DNA from: Serripes groenlandicus
Taxonomy: Eukaryota > Mollusca > Bivalvia > Cardiida > Cardiidae
Direction: 5' to 3'
Assembly: GCA_031761405.1 (NCBI GenBank)
Contig: JASEVX010000035.1
Span: 1,439,084 to 1,503,083 of the forward strand
Length of the DNA stretch: 64,000 nt
The notes under the pieces were generated by a model. The model saw only the letters and a program-made list of their open reading frames with translations. It was not told where the DNA came from and searched no databases. The position numbers were made by a program, and so were the translations under genes. Below are positions 33,755 to 43,924 of this stretch, piece by piece; positions within the stretch are counted from its first letter, which is position 1; the number at the start of each line of letters is the position of its first letter.

Positions 33755-33953
33755 ACCTTTCCCCTTTGTAACTTTAGCAGACGCCGTTTGAAAACATTGT
33801 TACAAAAGGAGAAATTGATAATAAGTTATCTTGTTGCCACTGCGTTTTCAGCACTACCGGTTAATTAAACTCTCATTTATTGAGAATATTTCAATTTTTT
33901 GCCACGATGTTGTCAAGGTCGCCTGCTGCAGATTGTTTGCAAGTAGGAAAGGG
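33755..33953. repeat. T-MITE, 199 bp, intact TTAA duplication
   Basis: TTAA at 33751-33754 and 33954-33957. Ends acctttccccttt and taggaaaggg. The inner word gcctgctgcagattgtttgc matches other copies. Confidence 0.85.
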
Positions 33954-34249
33954 TTAAATGGTATATATGTATTAGATAATGATTTAAGATATTTCATAAA
34001 TAATTAAAAGTTTGCAAATATATTATTAATAAGACAATTTAAAAACATGCCATGCCAAATGATTCATCAAGTTTCGAAACAACACTATTAAAATTATTTA
34101 ACACAGATCTAATTCTTGCCGCAGTACAAGTAACAAACGCTTCAACATATCATATGTAAATGAGGAATGGCTATTGCAGCCAATACTATTGTCGCTTAAA
34201 TACTCGTTATGTATAAACAGGGGAGATAACCAATACAATCAAACGAGAT

Positions 34250-34640
34250 AGCGAGATTGGGTGAGAGAAATATGTCTATCCATTGATTTGTTAAATTAGG
34301 TGAGAGACATAATTATGTCTATCCGTTGATTTGTTACATTAGGTGAGAGACATAATTATGTCTATCCGTTGATTTAATAAATTGTGTGAGAGACATATGT
34401 CTATCCATTGATTTGTTAAATTAGGTGAGAGACATAATTATGTTTATCCGTTGATTTAATAAATTTAGGTGAGAGACATAATTATGTCTATCCGTTGATT
34501 TGATAAATTGGGTGAGAGACATATGTCTATCCATTAATTTGTTAAATTAGGTGAGAGACTAATTATGTCTATCCGTTGATTTGATAAATTGGGTGAGAGA
34601 CATAATTAAGTCTATCCATCAATTTGTTAAATTGCTAACT
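34250..34640 (+). repeat. Tandem array, 40-44-bp units in a three-unit higher-order pattern
   Basis: Nine units of gtgagaga + palindrome + tatcc + rttgattt + gttaaattag type. The palindrome is short (gacatatgtc or variant) or long (gacataattatgtc or variant). The order is short-long-long three times, with short forms at 34267, 34392 and 34518, giving a higher-order period of about 126 bp. Confidence 0.9.
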
Positions 34641-34772
34641 TGTATTTGTATGTTAAAGAAATATATTAATATACGGGGGACATATTGGAGACAAACAGTC
34701 AAGCAAATTCGAGACGATGTTTTATCCATGTGAAGACGGCATACCAGAAACACGCACCGCGAAGTATTTTAA

Positions 34773-34945
34773 CCCTTTTCCCCATATGACATTTCTGCAG
34801 CAGACGACTTTGAAAATATTTTATCAAAACATAGAAAATATCTATAATTCAATAGAGAACCTATGACTACAAGTGGAAAACATTGTGGCAAAAGAAGAAA
34901 TTGCTCGTTATTATGTTTTCAAAAAGCCGTCTGCTGTAGATTTAT
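34773..34945. repeat. T-MITE, right end deleted
   Basis: TTAA at 34769-34772 and a left end cccttttccccatatgac are present. The centre is shortened and the right end stops after aaagccgtctgctgtagat. Confidence 0.8.
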
Positions 34946-35049
34946 TGGAAATCACCATGACATAACACAACTGTTTCTTGTTATGTCTGGTATAACTCTA
35001 CACTATTGAACCGGTCCTGTCCATTGTTTAAATATATAAATACTGATGA

Positions 35050-35240
35050 TGTTTGTTTGTTTTATTGAGGGTTTTCAACATTGTTTCAGATGTCTCACGG
35101 TGACAGTACAGTTACTCATGTTCCATGGTTAAAAATGAAAGTACTAGGCTAGGAAATATGCCTCGCCCACAACATGACCGCCGCGACTGGCGAAATAAAC
35201 CTCAGGTCGCCCGGAACCAAATCCCCGACGCATTCGACCA
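35050..35240 (-). repeat. SINE-C, minus, diverged
   Basis: Complement of a tail (gggttttcaacattgtttca), body (agtactaggctaggaaatat, cacaacatgaccgccgcgac) and an eroded tRNA head (complement of ccggaaccaaatccccgacg). Confidence 0.7.
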
Positions 35241-35424
35241 CAATGATTTCGTACTGATGCAGTACTTGTAGTTTCGTAACATTTAAACAATGCATCAGTT
35301 AGTCCACATAATGTGTGCGTTTTCTTTATTTGCATATAACATTTTACATGTTGTTGCAATACAATTAACAGTTGTAAGGTAAAATATACAGCATAATTTA
35401 AATAAATGACATAAACATTTGAGA

Positions 35425-35506
35425 CTAGCACTATCTCCTTTTGCCAAAACGTTTTCAAAAGTCATCTGCTGCAGGTCAGAACATGTCTCTGTGTGGGAAA
35501 GGATCC
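35425..35506. repeat. T-MITE right half
   Basis: Reads ctccttttgccaaaacgttt, cagtcatctgctgcaggtca-like words and gtgtgggaaagga. It ends where the LINE tail begins. Confidence 0.65.
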
Positions 35507-35507
35507 A

Positions 35508-35895
35508 ACAATGTATGGTGACAGAAGTTATGTGACTGTGACTGTTGCCCCAAAGCTATCGAATTCTCTTCCAGCAGGAATAAGGGACTGCCACACGTTT
35601 GCTTCTTTTAAAAGAGCCATGAAGACACACTTTGTATTAAGATATATGGGAACTGAATGTCAATATAAACACAAGCCTTAATTAGTTTTTTGTTTTTAAC
35701 AGTTTTTAACATTCTGTAGATATACGACCGTCTGTACAGCTTTAGTACTGCCTTTTATCATTTGTAATCTTTGAATACCTACTGATGCTTTTTATAGATT
35801 GTTTGTACATACATATATTTGTTTGTTAAGCACTTTTAAACGTTTGTATTTTATGATAAAAGTGCTATATAAATGTGGTATAATAATACGTGTGA
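35508..35895 (+). pseudogene. 5'-truncated LINE: reverse transcriptase C-terminus plus 3' UTR
   Basis: The frame from about 35508 to TAA at 35679-35681 reads GDRSY, then APKLSNSLPAGIR, then FASFKRAMKTHF. This is the usual C-terminal tail after the reverse transcriptase domain of many non-LTR retrotransposons (GDRSF...AP.LWN.LP..IR....FK..LKTHLF). The tryptophan of LWN is replaced by serine. About 190 bp of 3' UTR follows, ending gtgctatataaatgtgg and tataata, a form I associate with CR1/L2-like LINEs. More than 90% of the element is missing, so it is dead on arrival. The clade is inferred. Confidence 0.85.
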
Positions 35896-36019
35896 AAGCA
35901 CGAAGCACGCCTATAGGTTACCCGTACGAACACATCATACGAGATCAAAACAACGAGAATTCAGTACAATCTTACTGTTTTTCACATATCAAATCTCAAC
36001 CCCATAGCACTTTTTTTCG

Positions 36020-36320
36020 GCCAGTTTGCTTCCGGTCTTACTGGACGGACAAATTATCGTAACCTATTCATTACGTAACCGGTAAAACCCACAAACACGA
36101 TATTCGTATGTTTTGACAAATCAAAAAATACTTAGAACTAGAGAGAAAAATTTAATTAAATTCCTTCTCGATAAAGGAATGAAAACAAGGAATCTGATAT
36201 GTGATAATTTGCGTATAATTGTACTCGTTTTCTAGTTTTAAAATAATATTTTCTCAACCGGAAGTAAACACATCCAAATGTGACGTCATTGCAACGAAAG
36301 TAACGTCATTGTAAGGCAAT
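36020..36320 (+). promoter_or_regulatory. Promoter-like patch with ETS and CRE motifs
   Basis: Seen: ccggaagt at 36258-36265 (ETS core), a perfect TGACGTCA at 36281-36288, an aacgtcat half-type site at 36302, and a reversed ETS-like cttccgg near 36029. The surrounding DNA does not match the window's repeats. ETS plus CRE without a TATA box is a common animal promoter layout. Transcription is not shown by sequence alone. Confidence 0.35.
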
Positions 36321-36617
36321 TATAAATAAATAACAAAAGGAAAACGTCAGGAATGGTAGGAAAAGATAGTTTGACTCGTCACAAATTGAATTCATTCACT
36401 GGAAGGACTTTATGAAGGCTAAGTCGACTATTATGTTGTACCCGTCATCATTATTTCATGGATTTTATATCTTTGCAATATAGAGAAGCAATAAAGACTT
36501 GAAAATGAATGTAAATATTTCAACGGAAGTTATCGTTCGTTACACTGGCCTCGGATATTATTTTAACTGAAAAGGACGAACAATTCTGTTTTTGTATCGG
36601 CATAGCTTCATTTCCAG
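36321..36617 (+). other. Possible non-coding first exon ending in a splice donor
   Basis: The segment downstream of the promoter-like patch ends at ttccag|gtaagct (exon end 36617), matching the donor consensus well. No start codon with a long frame is present, so it would be 5' UTR. No matching downstream exon was identified. Confidence 0.25.
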
Positions 36618-37110
36618 GTAAGCTATTTATTATATCAATAATTTTCTTAAAAATATAACTTCATTTCTAAATTATTTGTTAGTATCTGTTGGGAATGTTC
36701 CACGATGCTTTCGTTACATCGCGTGAAGTCACATGGTGTGTATCGTTTTTGTCTGTATCTGTCATTTGAAGTCTTGTCAAATGTTGACACCACTCAAGAA
36801 AATAGCTAAACTATCATATCTTCGACTGTCTAGTTGTATTGACTTTAAGACGTTTATCCATATATTGCAGTAAATGTAGTAAACAAACAAAACTACAGTC
36901 AATTTCAAAGTATTTGCCTTCAATTTACATTATTTGTTTGCATTGTACAGTTTAACAGTTTATGTCTATGACCTAGTCTTATGACCTAGTCTTTGTCAAA
37001 TCATGAAAGTATGACCAGAATCAGTTCACCCTGGTTTTGGGGTATACATAGTAAATGTCTTAAGCCATATATCCTCCAACCTGAAAGAGAGGAAAACACT
37101 TTCATGCCTT
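36618..37110. other. Low-repeat DNA, no gene recognised
   Basis: No repeat family and no supported frame. It could be intron if the donor at 36617 is used. Confidence 0.4.
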
Positions 37111-37640
37111 CAAATGAGTCTATTGTTTTAAAGAAATGATGTTATATGTGGACTATCAGTAAAACACATAACTTTTCTTTCAACAGGCTGAATTTCTAGT
37201 AGTTTCATCTTTTTTTTATCCAAAATTTGTTTATTGATCAAACTCAAATGAGTCCATTGTTTTAAAGGAATGACGTCATATGTGGGCTATCAATAAAACA
37301 CATTACTTTTCTTTCAACAGGCTGAATTTCTAGTAGATTCATCTTTTTTTTTTTATCTAAAATGTGTTTATTGATCAAACTCAAATGAGTCCATTGTTTT
37401 AAAGAAATGATGTCATATGTGCACTATCAGTAAAACACATTACTTTTCTTTCAACAGGTTGCATTTCTAGTAGTTTCATTTTTTGTTATTGATCAAACTC
37501 AAATGAGTCATGATTGTTTTAAAGAAATGATGTCATATGGGGGCTATCAGTAAAACACATTACTTTTCTTTCAACAGGCCGAATTTCTAGTAGTTTCATT
37601 TTTTTTTTATCCAAAATGTGTTTATTGATCAGATTGGACA
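37111..37640 (+). repeat. Tandem repeat, 118-137-bp unit, four copies
   Basis: The landmark caaatgagtc occurs at 37111, 37245, 37382 and 37500. Each unit carries gatgtcatatgtg, then acttttctttcaacag, then gaatttctagtagt and a T run. Unit length varies mainly by the T run and a deletion in the last full unit. Confidence 0.95.
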
Positions 37641-38094
37641 AACTTGGTACTAAGAATTTAAACATTATTTTCACTAGGTTATTTAAAATACTCTGCATGT
37701 ATGTATTCAAACAACATTTACAAAAGATTCAACATATATTGACAGCACCATTTTCATACTTGGGAGCACAACAACCAATGATGTAATAGACATCTTGTGT
37801 TCTGTCCTCTGATATAACTGAAATACCACAGAAATGTATCTGTTTTCTATGTAATTTATTGTGAAATCCATTTTTCGGTGTGAAATTGTATAATCTATAC
37901 AATAGAAATGGTAAAATGTAAATTGGTATACATTCATTGTAACAAAAAAATTCTTATACTTTACTGGTAATGAAATTACACATATTTTCATGAACTGCTG
38001 CTCAAAATAAAAACCTATACTGTAGTTAAATGGTAAAACACCTGGTCTAACAAGAGTTCTAAGATCAAATCTCAGCAGGTACATGTTTTGAAAG

Positions 38095-38280
38095 AATGAA
38101 TGAATGTATATTGTTTTATGGCGCATCGACAGCTAAGGTCATTTAGCGCGCAATTAAATTTAATTATTCACGATCCCTTGGTAAACAAACCAGTACTAGG
38201 CTAGAAAATGTGCCTTGCCCAAGGGCACTCCACCATGACCGTAGTGCCGCGACTGGGGATCGAACCCGGGACACTGTTTT
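38095..38280 (-). repeat. SINE-C, minus
   Basis: The complement has a head with B-box region cccgggttcgatccccagtc, body gtggagtgcccttgggcaag and tail words (complement of ttcacgatcccttggtaaac). The distal tail is replaced by other sequence. Confidence 0.8.
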
Positions 38281-39760
38281 GAAAGAAGCAACTAAACTTA
38301 ACAATGTATACATGAAACAATTAATTATGTTGTGGGGAGTTGTCTTACTTAAACACTTATTACATTTTTATCCAGGCTTCTAGTAAAAATAGTTTACTTC
38401 CTGTACCCTTTTTAAAAGCTTTTATTATTGAGCAATAACAATTAAAAAAAGGAATGGTTATCAACATTGATAACTCTGAGAATCTGTACATGTTCAAGGT
38501 TTGATTCAGCTTTGATAACCGTTCTAATATCAAAGTTTTAACGAAATGTATACATCATATTTTTATAATAGAGCAATTTTAACATGATCACTAACAAGGT
38601 TAAATTATTGCAAATTCTTCTGGAAAATCCATTTCTCTGTTTGTACTTTTTATAATTTCTTTATTTGCTATAAATATACTGTTTATTGTTTTATGCAATA
38701 AAATATATATTGAATATATTGATCAAATCTTTCATTATCCATTTTTTTTCAAACAACATATTTCAGATACATGTATATATAATCAGTTGTTGACACTAGG
38801 TCTGGTACTTATTAACAAATAATCTGATGCTGTTTCATGTTTTACAAATTAAAAACCAGAAAAGGAGATAGGGGTTCAAAGTGAAAATATTGTTGAATAG
38901 GAACATATTGTTCATTTTGGATATGTTCATTTTGGATCAATTACACCGTTCCGACAATGTATTCAGATTAGTCACATAAATCAAGTAATTTACATCAGAC
39001 AAGGGGCTAAACTTTACCCTTTCCAACATACATCATTATAAATGGGACTTTTGAAAATATTTGTCAAAAATTACAATTTTCTCAGTCTGTATGCATAGTG
39101 TTCTCATCTTAAATTGTCTCAAGATTATACATTCAGCCAGATCATGCAAAGTTAGCCATCTGCCTTGAAAGATTGTTGTGTGGAGTATTTTAGTATTCTA
39201 GAAAGCCAGGGGTAAATGTTAGGTGAACTGAAGTACCATTGTAAGTAATGTTAAGTGCAAGTCATTCAATCAACCATGGTAAGAGTCAGTTTCCAATTAT
39301 ATGTATTACTAGTTTACAAATAACTGGCATATGTAAAAAATAAATCAGAACATTCTTCAATGCCTTCTAGTGTTGTTTTCCATCAACATCCTTGGAAATC
39401 TTACAGTCTGTTACAATCCTGACCTAATAAAATATAAAACAGATATATATGTACAAATTAAACTTAAATGCATGCTAAGTTTCGTTTTTTTCAATATGTT
39501 TTACAAATTCTGTTTTTGTAATTTTCTACAATTTGCCTATTAATTTGTTTCTTGTTGGGGGACACAGACAGTGCTTAATTAATTTGTTCTTGCTTTCACA
39601 CGACCTAGGCTTTGCCTATTAACATATTAATAATAGTAATAATAATAACAATGTCTAGTGTATCGCTATGTAAGAATTCCCCAATAACTAGAACTGATGA
39701 CGTCAGTTGTATGACTTTAGCAGGATGAAGGTTAATGGTTAAACCATTCTCTATTTACAG
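38281..39760. other. Low-repeat DNA, no gene recognised
   Basis: The stretch 38575-38725 matches part of the AT-rich AATAAA segment at 2400-2510. The stretch 39015-39120 looks like a T-MITE fragment, and 39180-39290 has SINE-tail-like words. The rest is unassigned. Confidence 0.5.
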
Positions 39761-39819
39761 ACGCACTTTCTCGCATCTGCAACGGGCGACTTTTTAAATC
39801 AGTGAGACAAAATGAGTAA

Positions 39820-40265
39820 TTATACGAAAAAAACACATAAATGTTGTTTTTTTGTTCATAGGTAACAGGTGTGAGATTTTTCTTTCTTTTCTTTTTTTCA
39901 ATAACCCATGAAGCTTTCTGAAATGAAACTGGCTAAATCCATGTGGGCCGCGATTTTGGGTATGTATAAAATGAGACGAAAATCACGGATGGAAAATTAT
40001 TGTCGTCTTTTTAATCATTTTATCTTCGTGTGATTAACATTTGCACGAAAAAGTTAAAAATAAATAAAACTGTGTACGAAATATGTTTTCCCGTTCGTCC
40101 AAAAATACGGCAGCAATAGACTACTACGCTCGAACCTAAATTTTGACAATACCGTAGCCAAGGATGATGTTTCGTCATTTCCGTAACACTTCATTTTGGC
40201 GTAAATATGGGATCACCTGGAAAGACCCCAAAATCCTATACATGAGCACTAGATTCACTCATACA
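39820..40265 (+). mobile_element. L element copy 4, partial
   Basis: It shares the left end aattatacgaaaaaaacac and ataggtaacaggtgtgagat, then cccatgaagctttctgaaat, and fades near atcctatacatgagcac. The CRE of the other copies has decayed. It shares the exact left boundary with copy 3, which helps place the element end. Confidence 0.8.
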
Positions 40266-40554
40266 AAGTTGTTATAAAATATATACGTTGTGTAGTGTTA
40301 GATCAGACTGTGTATGAACAGGTCAATCTTTTTCCACATACGCAACAAATACATAAACGCCCACTCATATCCATACAGGCTTAATAAGTCAACGCTAAGT
40401 TAATTACTCTAAAAATCGTGTTTTTATGGCTAAAGTATGCTCTTTAATTGTTTAACGTTAATTAACGTGATAACAAAGCCAATAATGATCTCTTTTGTGT
40501 GACTGAAAATCGAAAGTATGTACTCGAGATAGTGTTGTTGGAGTGCATGCTCGG
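40266..40554. other. No feature recognised
   Basis: Short unassigned stretch containing tatggctaaagtatgctctt, which also appears near the right end of L elements; it may be a rearranged piece of copy 4. Confidence 0.4.
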
Positions 40555-40680
40555 GCAATGGTTATTTCCTAGCCTAGTACTGGTTCGTTTACCCAGGGAT
40601 CCTAATAAATTGAACTATCGCCGATATATAACTGAAATAATTTCGAAACGGCGTAAGAACTCCACCAAAAGAAGACGAAC
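40555..40680 (+). repeat. SINE-C 3' part, plus
   Basis: Reads cctagcctagtactggttcg, acccagggatcctaataaat, then ataactgaaataatttcgaa and acggcgtaa. The head is missing. Confidence 0.75.
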
Positions 40681-40682
40681 TA

Positions 40683-40956
40683 TATATGAGCCATTCCACG
40701 AGAAAACCAACATTATGGACTCTGCGTAATATATCGACCAAGATCAGCCTTGCGCAGTCTGCGCAGGCTAATCCGGGCCGACACATTCCGTCTCAGGGGG
40801 ATAGAGGTTTATAGTAATGATTCATGAAACAGAAAATCCACATGAGGCGAACAGTGTCTGTCCGGATAAGCCGCTCGTTGCATGCTTAGGCTGATCCGGG
40901 TCGATACTTACGCAGAGTCCATAATGTAGGGTTTCTCGTGGAACGGCTCATATATA
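40683..40956 (+). repeat. M-MITE, plus
   Basis: Inverted ends tatatgagccattccacgag and ctcgtggaacggctcatata pair almost perfectly. Inner words are complete. Confidence 0.92.
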
Positions 40957-41069
40957 AAAAACACATAGGGTCGGTTATCGTGTGACGTTGCTCAAATGAA
41001 GGTACTTTATAGTATTAAGGTTATCATGGAATCTATTCCCATCCTGTGTTTTAAGTATAGTTATATTAA

Positions 41070-41260
41070 CACTTTCCAATATACAAACAAATTGTAGCCG
41101 ACAGTTTCAAAAACATCTTCTCAAAACCTCTATAGATTAAACTTTAATTGTTGAACAGATTTCGACACATTGTAACAAAAAGAGAAATTGCTAAATATGT
41201 CCTGTTTTCAAATTTCGTCTGCTGCTGAGGAGTCAGAAAGCGTTTATATATGGGAAAGGG
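41070..41260. repeat. T-MITE, 191 bp, intact TTAA duplication
   Basis: TTAA at 41066-41069 and 41261-41264. Ends cactttccaatat and atatatgggaaaggg. The inner half after the hairpin is shortened. Confidence 0.8.
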
Positions 41261-41264
41261 TTAA

Positions 41265-41999
41265 TTTGCAAATAATATGTCATTTGATCGGTTCAATGGA
41301 CGGATCTGAGACGGACTGGCGTATATATATATTAAATTGTCACTGCGTGATTATAAACAAAAATATTATCTCCACGATGTCTTCAGTGTATAGATATGTG
41401 TCGATCAGCCTTGGCCAATATTAAAAGTGGACTTTCCAGCTATGGCGTAGAAAAAATACCACTTCATTATCACAATAATCGAATTACACTGCGAAAGACG
41501 AATAGTTCACGTGGATCGTTTGTCATTGTATTACAAATTCCTGGTAATGTTCGAAATATAAAAACCTTTCTTTAAATTCATTTTTTTCTAACATTTCTCC
41601 TTTCATTGCAGAAAAGCGAACCAATTTACCAAATATTGAAACCGAATGTCATATCACGCTGTCTCTATATTTCTAAAAAAGAATGACAGTTTTGACAGTT
41701 TTGGAGATAGAATACCTTGGTTATTAAAACTGAATACAGTTCGTTGCAATCCCAAAGGCTTCCGGATATAGACATTATGCGTTATTTGATATGCAATCTA
41801 TCATACTTGGACATATTAAAGGAAATTCTTTTAATAACATATAACCCTAGGGAATAATTTAACCTTATCGTACTTGAAAACGTAATGTGTATATAAAGAT
41901 CAGTTTGCGTATGATGCAAAGCTTCGTGGAATTTTTAGTTAGTTTTTCACGAGCAGTGCACATCCAGATTATCATGTATGTGCTGACCTGGATTTAGAA
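41265..41999. other. No gene recognised
   Basis: AT-rich, unassigned. The frame at 41188-41424 starts inside a T-MITE and is not supported. Confidence 0.5.
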
Positions 42000-42195
42000 C
42001 ATCATGCATGAGCTGGTCTTAATATACAGTGGTTGCAACGGAGAAGCTCTTAGGAGAAGCAGCCAGTTGCTTGTAAAGTATGTCGTGTGGAGTTCTGATT
42101 TGAGAAAGCCAGTATTTGAACTGGCCGCCATGATATGAGTGAACAAATTGTTGAAACGGCGTTAAACCCCAATCATTCAATCAATCAATTGAACG
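42000..42195 (+). repeat. SINE 3' region, plus
   Basis: Reads ccagttgcttgtaaagtatg, tcgtgtggagttctga, then ttgttgaaacggcgttaaac and caatcattcaatcaatcaat. The body resembles the minus fragment at 21890-22055, so this may be a separate SINE family with the shared tail. Confidence 0.7.
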
Positions 42196-42273
42196 GACTG
42201 ACAATCTTTATCGAATGGTAGCCTGTATTCTTGAAGTAATGTTGTATGGAGTACTGGAGCGAATGGGCAAAAA

Positions 42274-42512
42274 CATATAAGCCGTTCCACGATAAAAGAA
42301 ACATTATGGACTCTGCGAAATGTATCGACCCGGGCTGGCTTATTCCATCTCTGGGGGATAGAGGTATAGAGGTAATGATTCCTGAAACAGAAAACCCACA
42401 GGTGGTGAGAAAAATCGTCTGTCCGGGTAAGCCTGCTCGGCATGCTTAGGCTGATCCGGGTCGATACTTTACGCAGAATCCACAATGTTGGTTTTCTCGC
42501 GGGACGGCTCAC
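42274..42512 (+). repeat. M-MITE, plus, left inner deletion
   Basis: Ends ataagccgttccacgataaa and ctcgcgggacggctcac. About 30 bp around the left cagcctgcgc hairpin is missing. Confidence 0.88.
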
Positions 42513-42634
42513 GGCTTATGTGAACTGGTCGTCGTTTTTTATAAGTGAATAAATAAATCTCAAACCTAGAGCTCGGTAACGAGTGCATAGCACAAACTGC
42601 TTTTACTATCCTTTTACCTTAAAATTATTTATTT

Positions 42635-42825
42635 TACATCGATTGCGAAACAAGCTTTAAGCTTATACAAATCACGCTGGATGTCTGCTTTCCTGAAGAC
42701 TTAACCAGTACTTGCGCCGTTTTTGTCGAAAACCCCTTAAGGCAGAACCCGCTCATCACGGAAATCGAACCCGTGGACCTTTGGTTAGAGAGCCCGAAAC
42801 TGTACCACATCACCACTGCCTATCC
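42635..42825 (-). repeat. SINE-A, minus
   Basis: The complement has a tRNA-like head (tggtgatgtggtacagtttc), B-box region gggttcgatttccgtgatga, body gcgcaagtactggttaagtc and tail cgcaatcgatgtaaaataaa. Confidence 0.85.
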
Positions 42826-42839
42826 TTTGTGTGTTACTT

Positions 42840-43081
42840 AAATTAAATCTATTTGATTTTCGTGAAATTTCGATTCATTAAATCCCAACAATAAGCCATC
42901 GTTGTTATTCATGACACGAAGTGGTTCTTTGTCAATGATAATATAATAACATGGGCTTATTTGCGGTGGAAATCAAATGAAGGCAATTGAATTCACTTGA
43001 ATCAAATAATGAGACCGTTCTCATCACGTTACCAATCAGGCCTATGTTTCACGGATGTTATACACGTCCTATATCCTTAAT
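42840..43081. other. No feature recognised
   Basis: Short unassigned stretch. Confidence 0.4.
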
Positions 43082-43312
43082 TATAACACTTTCCCACATA
43101 CAAGAGTGTAGCAGTTGACTGTGAGATCATCAAGGCTATAAAAGGGGAAAAATCTCAAAATAATTGAAATATTAACTATTGAAGACAGTTGAAAACATTG
43201 AGACGTATCGAGGAGATATTGCTCATTGTGTGCAATTTCTTTTTTTGTCGCATTGTTTCAAAAATCGTATTCTGCAGACATGTTACAATTTATCTATATG
43301 AGGGCAAAAGAG
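43082..43312. repeat. T-MITE, diverged
   Basis: Begins cactttcccacatacaag, has gagatattgctcattgtgtg with gcaatttctttttt, and ends tatatgagggcaaaag. TTAA flanks are not preserved. Confidence 0.7.
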
Positions 43313-43346
43313 TGAAATAACTAAAGTACAGTTAGATAGAAAATGT

Positions 43347-43617
43347 ATATGAGCCGTCTTGCGAGAATACCAACGTTGTGGACTCTGCGTAAAGTGTCGA
43401 CCAGGATCAGCCTAAGCTTGTCGCGCAGGCTAACCCGGGCAGACACTTTTCGCCTCCAGAGGATTTTCTGTTTCAGGAATCATAACTCTATATCTTTATC
43501 CCACTGAGACGGAATATATCGGCCCGGATTAAGCCTGCGCGGAATGAGCAGGTTGATCTTGGTCGATACATTACGCAGAGGCCATAATGTTGGTTTTATC
43601 GCGGGACGGCTCATATG
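43347..43617 (-). repeat. M-MITE, inverted orientation
   Basis: Ends tatatgagccgtcttgcgag and tcgcgggacggctcatatg. The inner word ggattttctgtttcaggaat shows the reversed sense. Confidence 0.9.
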
Positions 43618-43654
43618 TCAGAAGTAATACGGAATATACTAGGTTGATGGTGTC

Positions 43655-43850
43655 CTCTATTTCTATCTTACCAAATACTTAAAATATGGTAGTAATGGCT
43701 TCCCTTCTCGGAGCTCAGGGTTGTGGGGTTAAAATTGCTACTGACTGACTGGTGACCAAATATGGACCAGGATTACTGGTAACTTACCCTTGAAACGCCG
43801 TGATATAATTGAAAGAATGTTGAAACACCAATCAATCAATCAATCACTTG
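43655..43850 (+). repeat. SINE-B, plus, head missing
   Basis: Starts at accaaatacttaaaatatgg, then gtggggttaaaattgctact, ggatttaccag-like words and the tail tgaaagaatgttgaaacacc plus caatcaatcaatcaat. Confidence 0.8.
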
Positions 43851-43924
43851 TTTGCATCTTGCTTGCTGTAAAGGCTTGGTAGAAATTTCAAGAATTCTCG
43901 AAAAGGTTTTTTCCAAAAAGATAG

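Noticed and set aside
38020..38090. tRNA-like stretch (gtagttaaatggtaaaacac ... gatcaaatctcagcaggta)
   Set aside because: The T-arm-like and A-box-like words are present, but neither acceptor nor anticodon stems close convincingly. At most a decayed SINE head.
37707..38126. 139-codon minus frame
   Set aside because: It starts inside SINE-C related sequence and has no motif; composition is as expected from AT-rich DNA.
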